A stretch of 64,000 nt of DNA from Brevibacterium sediminis (GTDB lineage Bacteria; Actinomycetota; Actinomycetes; Actinomycetales; Brevibacteriaceae), in contig NZ_JABKDD010000004.1 of NCBI RefSeq assembly GCF_013623905.1, forward strand, positions 229,452 to 293,451, given 5' to 3'. This document shows positions 8,933 through 17,682 of this stretch, piece by piece. The notes beneath the pieces were generated by a model that saw nothing but the letters and a program-made list of their open reading frames with translations, was not told the DNA's origin and did not search any database. Within the stretch, counting starts at the first letter, position 1. Every line of letters starts with the position of its first letter. The translations under genes and the position numbers were made by a program.

Positions 8933-10082
8933 GACCCCGGCATCAGTTGAGACACCGGAGACCAAGGCCTCACGGGCCTCCCGCAAGGACGACCACGTGC
9001 GCCTCGCCTCGGCGCAGCAGACGGAAGGCCCCCGCCGCACCGACTTCGACGACCTCGAATTCGTCCACCATGCGCTCTCGGGCACGAACCCCGAACTTGT
9101 CGACCTCAGCGTCGAACTAGGCGAGTGGACCTGGCCGACACCCTTCTACGTCAACGGCATGACCGGCGGCACGGAGACCACGGCGAAGATCAACCGGGAC
9201 CTGGCCATCGCCGCCGCCGAGACCGGTCTGCCCATGGCCTGCGGATCGATGAGCGTGGCCCTCGACGACGCCGAGGCCGCGAAAGGCTTCACCGTTATCC
9301 GCGAGGAGAACCCGGACGGCTTCGTCATGGGCAACCTCGGTGCCGGTCGCAGCGCCGATGATGCCCGCCGGGCCGTCGAGCTGCTGAACGCCGATGCCCT
9401 CCAGCTGCACATCAATCCGGTGCAGGAGACCGCGATGCCCGAAGGCACCCGCGACTTCTCCACCTGGCTGTCCGGACTCGAGGACATCGTCGCCGCCTGC
9501 CCCGTGCCCGTCGTCGTCAAGGAAGTCGGATTCGGACTCAGCCGCCGGACCCTGCGGCTGCTCGCCGATATCGGGGTCCAGTACGCCGATGTCTCCGGCG
9601 CCGGAGGCACAGACTTCCTGCGCATCGAGAACGATCGCTCACCGGCCGATGACTTCTCCATGCTCACCGGCTTCGGCCAGTCCGCCCTGGCCTGCCTGCT
9701 CGACGCCCCATCCGAGTGGACTACCGAGACGACGATGGACGACGGCGTCTCGAACCGCGTGCTCCTGGCCTCCGGCGGCGTGCGCAACCCCTATGATGTC
9801 GTGAAAGCACTGGCCTGCGGTGCTCGCGCCGTCGGCGTCGCCGGCACGTTCCTGCAGACCGTGCTCGACCACGGACCGGACGGGCTCGTCGATCTCGTGC
9901 GCACCTGGCAGACTCAGACCTCGGCTCTGTTCGCCCTGCTCGGGGCGCAGCGGTCCACGGACCTCACGGCCACGGACCTGCTCACGCGGGGCCGCCTCGG
10001 CGAGTTCGCCCGCCTGCGCGGAATCGACGTCACCGCGCTCTCGCACCGATCCGACGTCCTTTCGAGGAGGAATCAGCTGTGA
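8922..10082 (+). CDS. fni: Type 2 isopentenyl-diphosphate delta-isomerase (FMN-dependent)
   Basis: The enzyme interconverts IPP and DMAPP using FMN, NADPH and Mg2+. The protein has 386 aa. Signatures are RKDDHVRLA near residue 22, FYVNGMTGGT with the FMN/substrate contact, LQLHINPVQE, VVVKEVGFGLS, DVSGAGGTDF and the phosphate-binding ASGGVRNPYDVVKALACGARAVG near the C-terminus. The ATG at 8922 is chosen because GAGAGGAAGG precedes it and the family normally begins shortly before the RKDDH motif. It overlaps mvaK2 by 11 bp and mvaA by 4 bp. Confidence 0.93.
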   Translation: MSSETPASVETPETKASRASRKDDHVRLASAQQTEGPRRTDFDDLEFVHHALSGTNPELVDLSVELGEWTWPTPFYVNGMTGGTETTAKINRDLAIAAAETGLPMACGSMSVALDDAEAAKGFTVIREENPDGFVMGNLGAGRSADDARRAVELLNADALQLHINPVQETAMPEGTRDFSTWLSGLEDIVAACPVPVVVKEVGFGLSRRTLRLLADIGVQYADVSGAGGTDFLRIENDRSPADDFSMLTGFGQSALACLLDAPSEWTTETTMDDGVSNRVLLASGGVRNPYDVVKALACGARAVGVAGTFLQTVLDHGPDGLVDLVRTWQTQTSALFALLGAQRSTDLTATDLLTRGRLGEFARLRGIDVTALSHRSDVLSRRNQL

Positions 10083-11182
10083 ATCAGCAGACCACGATCA
10101 CCGGGATCCCCACCACGTGGGTCGGTCCCCTGCGGGTCAGCGGCGAAGCGCTGGCGCCGAGTGGCACCCACACCGAGGTGGCTGTGCCCCTGGCAACGTA
10201 CGAGACCCCGCTGTGGCCCTCCGTCGGCCGCGGGGCATCGATCTCCCGTGAGATCGAGGGTGGGATCCGCACCGTCATCGTCGATGAGCGGATGACCCGA
10301 TCCGTGCTGTTCGTGGCCGAATCAGCGATCGGCGCCGAGGCGGCCGCGCAGGCCATCCGTCACCGCACCCGCGAACTCGAAGCCGTCGTCGACGCCGGAT
10401 CCGGCCACTGCCGGCTCATCGAGATCCACCCCGAGATCGTCGGGAACCTGCTCTTCGTCCGCTTCGCCTTCCGCACCAACGACGCCTCGGGCCACAATAT
10501 GGTCACCCAGGCCTCGGATTCGCTCATGGACACCATTCTGTCCTGGCAGCTGGGCCTCGACTACGGCTCGGTGTCCGGCAACTACTGCTCGGACAAGAAG
10601 GCCACCGCGGTCAACGGGATCCTCGGACGCGGACGCAATGTCGTCGCCGAGATCGTCCTGCCCCACGAGATCGTCGATCGTCGCCTGCGCACGAGCGCTG
10701 AGAAGATGGTCGAACTCGTCGTGCGCAAGAACCTCGTCGGATCGACGATCGCCGGAGCCCTGCGTTCGGCGAACGCGCACTATGCGAACATGCTGCTCGC
10801 CTTCTACCTGGCCACCGGTCAGGATGCGGCGAACATCGTCGAAGGCTCGCAGGGCATCACCTATGCGGAGAACCGCCCCGAAGGCCTGTACTTCTCGACG
10901 ACGCTGCCGCACCTCATCGTCGGCACCGTGGGCAACGGCAAGGACCTGCCGCATGTCGATGAAGCGCTGGAGCGTCTGGGCTGCCGGGAGGATCGTGAGC
11001 CGGGAGCGAATTCGCGTCGACTGGCCGCACTCATGGCCGCGACCGTGCTCTGCGGTGAGCTCTCTCTGCTCGCCGCTCAGACGAACCCCGGTGAGCTGAT
11101 GGACACTCACCGTCAGATGGAACGCAAGGCTGATGAGCAGCTCGCTGCCGAGACTCAGCGAGAGGACGGCGAGGCCGCATGA
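10079..11182 (+). CDS. mvaA: Hydroxymethylglutaryl-CoA reductase
   Basis: The enzyme reduces HMG-CoA to mevalonate, usually the committed step. The protein has 367 aa and starts with GTG preceded by GAGGAGGAAT. Catalytic residues can be placed in LFVAESAIG (Glu), NYCSDKKATAVN (Lys), GQDAANIVEGSQ (Asp) and MDTHRQMER (His near the C-terminus). VGTVGNGKDLP is the cofactor-site segment. The pattern resembles biosynthetic class I enzymes more than the degradative Pseudomonas type, although I cannot align it. No membrane segment is present, as usual for bacteria. Confidence 0.93.
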   Translation: MNQQTTITGIPTTWVGPLRVSGEALAPSGTHTEVAVPLATYETPLWPSVGRGASISREIEGGIRTVIVDERMTRSVLFVAESAIGAEAAAQAIRHRTRELEAVVDAGSGHCRLIEIHPEIVGNLLFVRFAFRTNDASGHNMVTQASDSLMDTILSWQLGLDYGSVSGNYCSDKKATAVNGILGRGRNVVAEIVLPHEIVDRRLRTSAEKMVELVVRKNLVGSTIAGALRSANAHYANMLLAFYLATGQDAANIVEGSQGITYAENRPEGLYFSTTLPHLIVGTVGNGKDLPHVDEALERLGCREDREPGANSRRLAALMAATVLCGELSLLAAQTNPGELMDTHRQMERKADEQLAAETQREDGEAA

Positions 11183-12489
11183 CATCACACACTGCTGCGG
11201 GCACTGTATCGATCGGCATCGACGACATCGAACTGGCCACGAGCCATCATGTCGTCAGGCTCGATGACTTCGCCGAGGCGAACGGCACCGATCCGAACAA
11301 GTTCCGCCTCGGCCTCGGCCAAGACGAGTTCAGCTTCCCGGCACCCGATGAGGATGTCGTAACCATGGCCGCCGCTGCCGCCGCGCCCATCATTCAGCGC
11401 AGCGGTTCCGATGGCATCCGCACGATGCTCTTCGCCACCGAATCGGGAATCGACCAGTCGAAGGCCGCCGGCATGGCCGTGCACTCTCTGCTCGACCTGC
11501 CGTCGCAGATGCGCGTCGTCGAGGTCAAGGAAGCGTGCTATTCGGCGACCGCAGCCCTGCAGGCCGCCGTCGGCATCGTCACCCGGTCACCGGGTCAGCG
11601 CGTGCTCGTCATCGCCTCGGATGTGGCCCGCTATGCCCTCGATTCTCCGGGTGAACCGACCCAGGGTGCCGGTGCCGTGGCGATGCTCGTCTCGGCGGAT
11701 CCGAAGCTGCTCGAGATCGAACCGGTCTCGGGCCTGAACTCGGCCGATGTCGATGACTTCTGGCGCCCGAACGATTCGACGACCGCGATCGTCGACGGGG
11801 CCCTGTCGGTCACCGCGTACCTCGATGCGCTCACCGGAGCGTGGACCGATCTGGCCGCGCAGGGCGGACCGGCCATCGCCGAGATCGACCGTGTGCTCTA
11901 CCACCAGCCGTTCACGAAGATGGCGAAGAAGGCGCAGGTCCACCTCGCCGGACTCACCGGTGAGGATCTCGACACGGAGATCGTCGCGGGTGTCTCCGGC
12001 GCGGGCGCCGCTGCTGCCAGTCCCGGCCCGGCTGCCGCCCACTCGGCCGCCGCCACGGACTCAGCCACTGCCGGCGCTTCCGACAACTCCGTTGCCACTG
12101 GCCCGCGCGATACGGCGCTGGCCACGAGCACTCTGTACAACCGGCGCCTCGGCAACTCCTACACCGCTTCGCTCTACGCAGGACTGTGCTCACTGCTCGA
12201 TCACGATGACGATCTTGCCGGCAAGCGCATCGGGCTGTTCAGCTATGGGTCGGGCAGCGTCGGCGAGTTCTTCACCGCCCGCGTCGTCCCCGGCTACGAA
12301 CAGCATTCGCACCGGCAGTCCGTCACCGAGGCCCTCGATGCCCGGGTTCCGCTGTCCATCGACGCGTACCGCGCGCTCCACGCCGCCGAGCTCTCCAGCG
12401 CCGAGGACGTCACGACCCCGAAGGTGACTGCGGGACCGTTCCGCTTCGCCGGAATCCGCGGCGGCGCCCGCCACTACGAGCGCGCCTAG
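11179..12489 (+). CDS. mvaS: Hydroxymethylglutaryl-CoA synthase with low-complexity insertion
   Basis: The enzyme condenses acetyl-CoA with acetoacetyl-CoA. The protein has 436 aa. The catalytic triad is visible as Glu88 (FATESGID), Cys120 (VKEACYSAT) and His242 (LYHQPFTKM). About 40 residues of Ala, Ser, Thr, Gly and Pro (residues 272-313) are inserted between the catalytic-His segment and the conserved YNRRLGNSYTASLY motif. Bacterial MvaS is usually about 390 aa, so this insert explains the extra length. It is the last gene of the mevalonate operon, a gene order also known from Streptomyces sp. CL190. A nested hairpin follows 32 bp downstream. Confidence 0.93.
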   Translation: MTSHTAAGTVSIGIDDIELATSHHVVRLDDFAEANGTDPNKFRLGLGQDEFSFPAPDEDVVTMAAAAAAPIIQRSGSDGIRTMLFATESGIDQSKAAGMAVHSLLDLPSQMRVVEVKEACYSATAALQAAVGIVTRSPGQRVLVIASDVARYALDSPGEPTQGAGAVAMLVSADPKLLEIEPVSGLNSADVDDFWRPNDSTTAIVDGALSVTAYLDALTGAWTDLAAQGGPAIAEIDRVLYHQPFTKMAKKAQVHLAGLTGEDLDTEIVAGVSGAGAAAASPGPAAAHSAAATDSATAGASDNSVATGPRDTALATSTLYNRRLGNSYTASLYAGLCSLLDHDDDLAGKRIGLFSYGSGSVGEFFTARVVPGYEQHSHRQSVTEALDARVPLSIDAYRALHAAELSSAEDVTTPKVTAGPFRFAGIRGGARHYERA

Positions 12490-12521
12490 GCGGCTCACCC
12501 GACACTTCACGCACTGCGTTC

Positions 12522-12581
12522 GGCCCAGTTTGGGGCGAACAGCCCATGTTTGAAACTGGGCTGCTCAACTCAAACTGGGCC
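12522..12581. terminator. Nested double hairpin after mvaS
   Basis: An 11-bp perfect outer stem (GGCCCAGTTTG at 12522-12532 with its complement at 12571-12581) encloses a second near-perfect hairpin (12541-12551 with 12553-12562) built from a variant of the same motif. Four copies of the GCCCAGTTT core therefore alternate in orientation. The position between the convergent mvaS and tRNA-Leu genes suits a bidirectional terminator. Confidence 0.55.
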
Positions 12582-12613
12582 TTTCGCGAGTTTTCAACCG
12601 ACCGCAGGCACGA

Positions 12614-12660
12614 AGAAGCCCCTCACCTTGACCCTGACGGGACCCGGTGAGGGGCTTCTC
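12614..12660 (-). terminator. Terminator of tRNA-Leu
   Basis: A 13-bp GC-rich stem (GAAGCCCCTCACC and its complement) lies just 3' of the tRNA-Leu gene on the minus strand and is followed by a short CTTCTT run. Its location 9 bp from the tRNA end indicates the transcript terminator. Confidence 0.7.
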
Positions 12661-12668
12661 GTTCGCCG

Positions 12669-12752
<84 letters not shown>

Positions 12753-13299
12753 GAACAAGGTAAAACTCTAGCATCGGAGACGGCGAAACTGAAAACCGAG
12801 GAAGCCGAATCGAGGCAAACGTGTCCACCTTCACATTTTCGCCCCGCGCGGTCACTCACGCTGTGTCGCCCGCGCGGACCACGTCCATTCCGCACGGTCA
12901 CTCATCGCGCATTCCACGCGGCCACTCATCTTCGCCCTTTGCAGTCATACGCGCTCGACCCTCGCAGCCCCACGTCCTCAGCCTTCCCAGCGCCCGCCCT
13001 CGCCGCACACGGCCCCACCCGCTCGCCCCGCACTCACCCTGCGCGGCCACACACGCTCGCCCCGCACACAGACCCACCGGCACCGCGTGCACTGCCTCGA
13101 TCTTCCCTGGACGCGCGCAGGGAATCCCGGCACAGCTCCGCCCCGCGAACACGCGTGACGTGAGTTGAGAGCCTCACCGCGTTAGGATTGGGTGTTGATG
13201 TGCCCAGAGTGCACGTGATCAGGACCACCTGGTCAGAGCACTCAAAGACGCTAGGCGAAGAGTTCGTCCGGCAACGGCAACACCTGATGAGGAGGTGCC
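12753..13299. other. Intergenic region without a supported gene; imperfect repeats
   Basis: These 547 bp separate the divergent tRNA-Leu and fhaA. No open frame shows coding character. Between about 12840 and 12925 an imperfect unit with the core CGCGCGGTCACTCA recurs three to four times, and a second short repeat (CGCTCGCCCCGCAC) recurs near 13015-13070. A TAGGAT hexamer at about 13183 could be the -10 box of the fhaA operon, without a convincing -35. Confidence 0.4.
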
Positions 13300-14160
13300 A
13301 TGGGGTTACTCGATCGCTTCGAGAAGGGGCTGGAGAACGTCGTCAACGGCGCCTTCGCCAAGGCTTTCAGATCCCAGGTCGAACCCGTCGAGCTCGCCGG
13401 AGCCCTGCGCCGTGAGGCCGACAACAAAGCCGCCGTGGTCTCCCGCGGTCGCACTCTGACGGCCAACCACTACGTCATCGAGCTCTCGCAGACCGACCAC
13501 GACCGACTCTCCGGCCTCGAGTCCGAACTGCGCTCCGATCTGCGCCAGGTCGTCGGCGACCACGCCGTCGAACAGGCCTACAGCTTCGTCGGTCCCGTCT
13601 CCGTCGAATTCGCTCTCGCCGACGACCTCGACACGGGAATGTACCGCGTCGTGTCCTCGACTCAGCGCCCCGACGGATCCCCCGCCGCTCAGCCGGCCAA
13701 CCGCGGCGGCTACGACCCGATCTCACGGGCGAATCCGATCGTCGGCGAGTCCCCGAACTCCGGTTCCCGGCCCGCGACCCCGCGCCGCACCCCCGAACCT
13801 GCCCGTTCGGCTCCGACCCCCGCCGCGACCTCGCGACCGAACCCTGCCGCCCGGCCCGCACCCGCGCGCTCAATCGAAGCCAGCGTCACCATCGACGGTC
13901 GCACGCAGATGCTGCGCCAGGGCACGAACACCTTCGGCCGATCCTCGTCGAGTTCGGACTTCGTCATCGACGATCCCGGCGTCTCACGACGTCACTTCGA
14001 GATCGTCGTCGAAGGCGACCGTGCCGTGGCCAATGACCTCGGTTCGACGAACGGCACGCTTCTGCACGGACGCAAACTGACATCGGCGACCCTGTCCGAC
14101 GGTGATGTCCTCCTCGCCGGAGAGGCCGAGGTCCACTACAACGAGCGGGATGCCCAGTGA
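13300..14160 (+). CDS. fhaA: FHA-domain protein FhaA (DUF3662 + FHA)
   Basis: FhaA binds phosphothreonine on partners of PknA/PknB and takes part in controlling cell-wall synthesis. The 286-aa protein has the N-terminal DUF3662 domain (about residues 1-115, starting MGLLDRFEKGLENVVNGAFA). A Pro/Ala/Arg-rich linker (about 125-190) leads to a C-terminal FHA domain with FGRSSSSSDFVIDDPGVSRRHFEI and DLGSTNGT. AGGAGG lies 5 nt before the ATG. It is first in a seven-gene cluster with fhaB, pstP, rodA, pbpA, pknA and pknB, the same set and order as in mycobacteria. Confidence 0.95.
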   Translation: MGLLDRFEKGLENVVNGAFAKAFRSQVEPVELAGALRREADNKAAVVSRGRTLTANHYVIELSQTDHDRLSGLESELRSDLRQVVGDHAVEQAYSFVGPVSVEFALADDLDTGMYRVVSSTQRPDGSPAAQPANRGGYDPISRANPIVGESPNSGSRPATPRRTPEPARSAPTPAATSRPNPAARPAPARSIEASVTIDGRTQMLRQGTNTFGRSSSSSDFVIDDPGVSRRHFEIVVEGDRAVANDLGSTNGTLLHGRKLTSATLSDGDVLLAGEAEVHYNERDAQ

Positions 14161-14666
14161 GCGAATTCACCGTCACCGTCTTCCGGTTGGCATTCTTCGT
14201 CATCCTCTGGCTCTTCGTCCTCGGAGTCGCTGGAGTCCTCCGCCGCGACATCTTCGGCCCCCGGAAGGCCCGCGCCGGAACGAAAGCTCGCCGAGGCGGC
14301 TCCAAGTCCGCCCCGCCGCCACCGTCGCGTCCGGCTCCCGCACCTCGTCCGGCGGCCGCCCCGGTCGCCCACGCCCATCCGGGCACCATCCGCATCACCG
14401 ACGGCCCCTTGGCCGGGCAGACGCTGATGCTCTCGGGAGCGCCAGTGACCTTCGGCCGAGCCCCCGACAACACGATCATCATCAATGACGACTTCGCTTC
14501 CAGCCATCATGCGCGGATCTCGGCGAAGAACGGAGCCTGGATGCTCGAAGACCTCGGGTCGACGAACGGCACCATCGTCGACGGCTCGCGCATGACCGGG
14601 CCCATCCAGTTGGCCATCGGCACCCGGATCACCATCGGACATACGACCCTGGAGACCCAATCGTGA
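14157..14666 (+). CDS. fhaB: FHA-domain membrane-associated protein FhaB (FipA type)
   Basis: This 169-aa protein starts with GTG overlapping the fhaA stop. A single N-terminal membrane segment (about residues 7-27, FRLAFFVILWLFVLGVAGVL) is followed by a basic Pro/Ala linker. The C-terminal FHA domain carries FGRAPDNTIIINDDFASSHHARI and DLGSTNGTIVDG. By homology with the mycobacterial protein it is a kinase substrate that links phosphosignalling to division and elongation. It overlaps pstP by 4 bp. Confidence 0.93.
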   Translation: MSEFTVTVFRLAFFVILWLFVLGVAGVLRRDIFGPRKARAGTKARRGGSKSAPPPPSRPAPAPRPAAAPVAHAHPGTIRITDGPLAGQTLMLSGAPVTFGRAPDNTIIINDDFASSHHARISAKNGAWMLEDLGSTNGTIVDGSRMTGPIQLAIGTRITIGHTTLETQS

Positions 14667-16087
14667 CGACCGGCGGTACCATCACTCTCCGTTCGGCAGC
14701 CCGGTCTCATACCGGGCTGGTTCGTAAGAACAACCAGGACTCCGGCTACGCGGGACCCAATTTCCTGCTCATCGCCGACGGAATGGGCGGTCACGCCGGC
14801 GGAGACGTCGCCTCGGCGATCACCGTGTCCCGCTTGGCCGAACTCGATCACGAGCCCGGAGGCGAGGACGCCCTCGAAATCCTGCGGACCTCGATCCTCG
14901 AGGCCAATGACCGCATCTGCCGCGGCGTCGGCGAGCAGCCCGAACTCGCCGGAATGGGCACCACCGTCACCGCGGTGCTGCGCGCCCCCGGCAATCGCTT
15001 CGCTCTCGCCCATATCGGCGACTCCCGCGGCTATGTGCTCCGCGACGACAGACTCCAGCCGATCACCCACGACCACACGTTCGTGCAGATGCTCGTGGAT
15101 GAGGGCCGGATCACCGCTGAGGAGGCCGAGACCCACCCGCAGCGCTCGGTCGTGATGAAGGTCCTCGGCGACGTCGGGGCCTCCCCCGACCTCGACCTGT
15201 CCCTGCGTGAGGCCCAGGTCGGCGACCGTTGGATGCTGTGCTCGGACGGTCTGACCGGATTCGCCGATATCGACGACATCACCCGCGTGCTCAAAGAAGT
15301 GGCCGACCCCGACGAGGCCTGCCGTCAGCTCATCGACCTGGCGCTGGCCGGGGGCGGAGCCGACAATGTCACCGTCGTCGTCGGCGATGTCCTCGAAGGC
15401 GAAGTCGAGACCACCGAAGGCGTGTCCGTCGGCTCCGTCCACCTCAACCCCCGCTACGCCGCGATCGGTGCGAACCCTGATGCCGAGGCGGCCGTGGACA
15501 CCGAAGCCCATGCGACCTTCGCCGAGGATGACGTGTCCGCCGACACCGCCCCGATCCAGACCGTGGACGGCGAGGACGTCGAAGCACGGGACGGAACCAC
15601 TCAGCAGCTGCGGACGAACACCGCGGCAGACGAGGAGGCCGACCTCGACGATGAGGACGAGAAAAGGTCCTACCTCGGATGGATCATCACCGCCATCGTG
15701 ATCGTCGCGCTGGCCGTCGGCGGATTCTTCGCCTTTAACTACGTCAGCCACCAGTACTATGTCGCCGACGACGACGGCAAGGTCTCCCTCTACCGCGGTC
15801 TCGACACGACGCTCGGGCCCATCGAACTCAGCCGCCTCGTCGACACCACGGACATCGAGGTCGGCAGCCTCAACAGCTACTCCCAGGACCGTCTGCGCGG
15901 ATCGATTCCCGCCGGGTCACGCGATGAGGCCGATCGCATCATCGACAATCTGCGCAAGGAATCCGATCGCTCCTCCGGCATGTCCGGCGATGTCGAGGAC
16001 TCGACGAGTCCGAGCGACCCGGCCCCCTCACCTCCGGATTCGAAGTCTGCCGACCCCAGTGACGCCATCACCCGGGAGTCGCAGTGA
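14663..16087 (+). CDS. pstP: PP2C-family serine/threonine phosphatase PstP
   Basis: This is the membrane-anchored phosphatase that reverses PknA/PknB phosphorylation. It has 474 aa with a GTG start. The N-terminal PP2C domain (about residues 1-240) has the metal-binding motifs NQDSGY, DGMGGHAGG, GDSRGYVLR, SDGL and GGGADNVTVVV. An acidic linker precedes one membrane segment (about residues 336-358, LGWIITAIVIVALAVGGFFA). A C-terminal extracytoplasmic region of about 110 residues follows, ending Pro/Ser-rich. It overlaps both neighbours by 4 bp. Confidence 0.95.
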   Translation: MTTGGTITLRSAARSHTGLVRKNNQDSGYAGPNFLLIADGMGGHAGGDVASAITVSRLAELDHEPGGEDALEILRTSILEANDRICRGVGEQPELAGMGTTVTAVLRAPGNRFALAHIGDSRGYVLRDDRLQPITHDHTFVQMLVDEGRITAEEAETHPQRSVVMKVLGDVGASPDLDLSLREAQVGDRWMLCSDGLTGFADIDDITRVLKEVADPDEACRQLIDLALAGGGADNVTVVVGDVLEGEVETTEGVSVGSVHLNPRYAAIGANPDAEAAVDTEAHATFAEDDVSADTAPIQTVDGEDVEARDGTTQQLRTNTAADEEADLDDEDEKRSYLGWIITAIVIVALAVGGFFAFNYVSHQYYVADDDGKVSLYRGLDTTLGPIELSRLVDTTDIEVGSLNSYSQDRLRGSIPAGSRDEADRIIDNLRKESDRSSGMSGDVEDSTSPSDPAPSPPDSKSADPSDAITRESQ

Positions 16088-17682
16088 TGAACCAGGCTCC
16101 CTCGCAGACCGCGCGCCCCAGAACCTACCGGTTGGCCGAGCTCGGTCTCCTGATCCTGGCTATTGTCGTCGCCACTAGCTCTTACGCCCTGGTTGGACTC
16201 GGCGTCGAAGGCACGATCCCGGCCAACGTCTACGGTTATGCCGCATGGCTGGCCGTGCTCGGCATCGCCATACACATCGTCGTCTGGATCAAGGCGAAAT
16301 ACGCCGATCCGGTGCTCGTGCCGATCGCGGTGCTGCTCAACGGCCTCGGCCTGGCTATGATCTACCGCGTCGACCTCGGCCGCGATGAGTACCTCGGTTC
16401 AGGCATGACTCAGCTCATCTGGACATCTCTGGGCGTCGTCCTGGCCGGCCTGATCGTCATCTTCCTGAAAGACCACCGCCTGCTGAGGCGATACACGTAC
16501 ATCTCCGGGATGGCTGGTCTTGTCCTGCTGCTTCTGCCCCTAGTGCCCGGCCTCGGTTCTGAACACTACGGGGCGAGGATCTGGATCAAGGTTCCGCTCT
16601 TCGGGTCATTCCAGCCCGGCGAGGTCTCGAAGATTCTGCTGACTATATTCTTCGCCGGCTACCTGGTCAGCTACAAGGATCAGCTAGTCGCGGCCGGAAA
16701 GAAGTTCCTTGGCATCCAATGGCCGCGCCTGCGTGACTTGGGGCCGATTGTGACCGCCTGGGTTGCCAGTGTCGGTGTGCTCGTCTTCGAACGCGACCTC
16801 GGCACCTCGCTGCTCTTCTTCGGACTATTCGTCGCGATGCTGTATGTGGCCACCTCCAAGGCCTCGTGGATCATCCTCGGTCTCGGCTTCTTCGCAGCCG
16901 GAGCGGTCCTCGCCAGCCTCTACTTCACGCACGTCCAGCAGCGCATCGATGGCTGGCTCAATGCTCTGACTCCCGAGGTCTATAACAAAGAAGTCGGTGG
17001 GTCGTACCAACTCGTGCAGGGTCTGTTCGGCATGTCCAATGGTGGACTCATCGGCACCGGTTTAGGCGAAGGACGCCCAAATATGGTGCCCTTCGCGGAG
17101 TCCGACTTCATCTACGCAGCCTTCGGTGAGGAGATCGGCCTGGCCGGGCTCTTCGTCATCCTGCTGTGCTACCTGTTCATCTTCCAGCGCGGAATCCGCA
17201 CCGCTCAGCAGCTGCGTGACGGCTTCGGCACTCTGCTGGCCACGGGCCTGTCGTTCACGATCGCCCTGCAGGTCTTCGTCGTCGTCGGCGGCGTCACGCG
17301 CCTCATCCCGCTGACGGGTCTGACCACGCCGTTCCTCGCACAGGGCGGTTCCTCGCTCATCGCGAACTGGATGATCGTCGGCCTGCTGCTGCGGATCTCG
17401 GACAATGCCAGGCGCCCCGTGGAGGAATTCCACACCGGAGTGCTCAGAATCACCGAGGATCCCGAACCCGTTCCCGCGGGTGCTCACGCCAACGACACGG
17501 CCGCCTCGGCGCGCACCGTCGACGAGGATGCCCCCACGACGAACCTGCCGCCAGCGGATTCCCGCGTGTTCGACGACGAAGCCCCGACCACGAATCTGCC
17601 ACCCGCGGGCGCACGGCCCCGCGGCCAGGCACCGAACGACACCGATGCCACCGACCAACGACCCACTGGAGGTGAACGATGA
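16084..17682 (+). CDS. rodA: SEDS-family peptidoglycan polymerase RodA/FtsW
   Basis: This 532-aa multi-pass protein (about 10-12 membrane segments) belongs to the SEDS family, which polymerises glycan strands with a cognate class B PBP, here the next gene. Signatures include PGLGSEHYGARIWIK, the FQPGEVSKI segment, and GTGLGEGRPNMVPFAESDFIYAAFGEE. After the last membrane helix there is a roughly 80-residue cytoplasmic tail with two copies of a DE-x-APTTNLPPA motif (17521-17608), which look like phospho-acceptor sites. GTG at 16084 or the adjacent ATG at 16087 could initiate. Confidence 0.95.
   Translation: MMNQAPSQTARPRTYRLAELGLLILAIVVATSSYALVGLGVEGTIPANVYGYAAWLAVLGIAIHIVVWIKAKYADPVLVPIAVLLNGLGLAMIYRVDLGRDEYLGSGMTQLIWTSLGVVLAGLIVIFLKDHRLLRRYTYISGMAGLVLLLLPLVPGLGSEHYGARIWIKVPLFGSFQPGEVSKILLTIFFAGYLVSYKDQLVAAGKKFLGIQWPRLRDLGPIVTAWVASVGVLVFERDLGTSLLFFGLFVAMLYVATSKASWIILGLGFFAAGAVLASLYFTHVQQRIDGWLNALTPEVYNKEVGGSYQLVQGLFGMSNGGLIGTGLGEGRPNMVPFAESDFIYAAFGEEIGLAGLFVILLCYLFIFQRGIRTAQQLRDGFGTLLATGLSFTIALQVFVVVGGVTRLIPLTGLTTPFLAQGGSSLIANWMIVGLLLRISDNARRPVEEFHTGVLRITEDPEPVPAGAHANDTAASARTVDEDAPTTNLPPADSRVFDDEAPTTNLPPAGARPRGQAPNDTDATDQRPTGGER

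Noticed and set aside
12821..13168. Protein-coding gene in the tRNA-Leu/fhaA gap
   Set aside because: The frame is Pro/Arg/His-rich, repeats reflect DNA-level repetition, and there is no ribosome-binding site.
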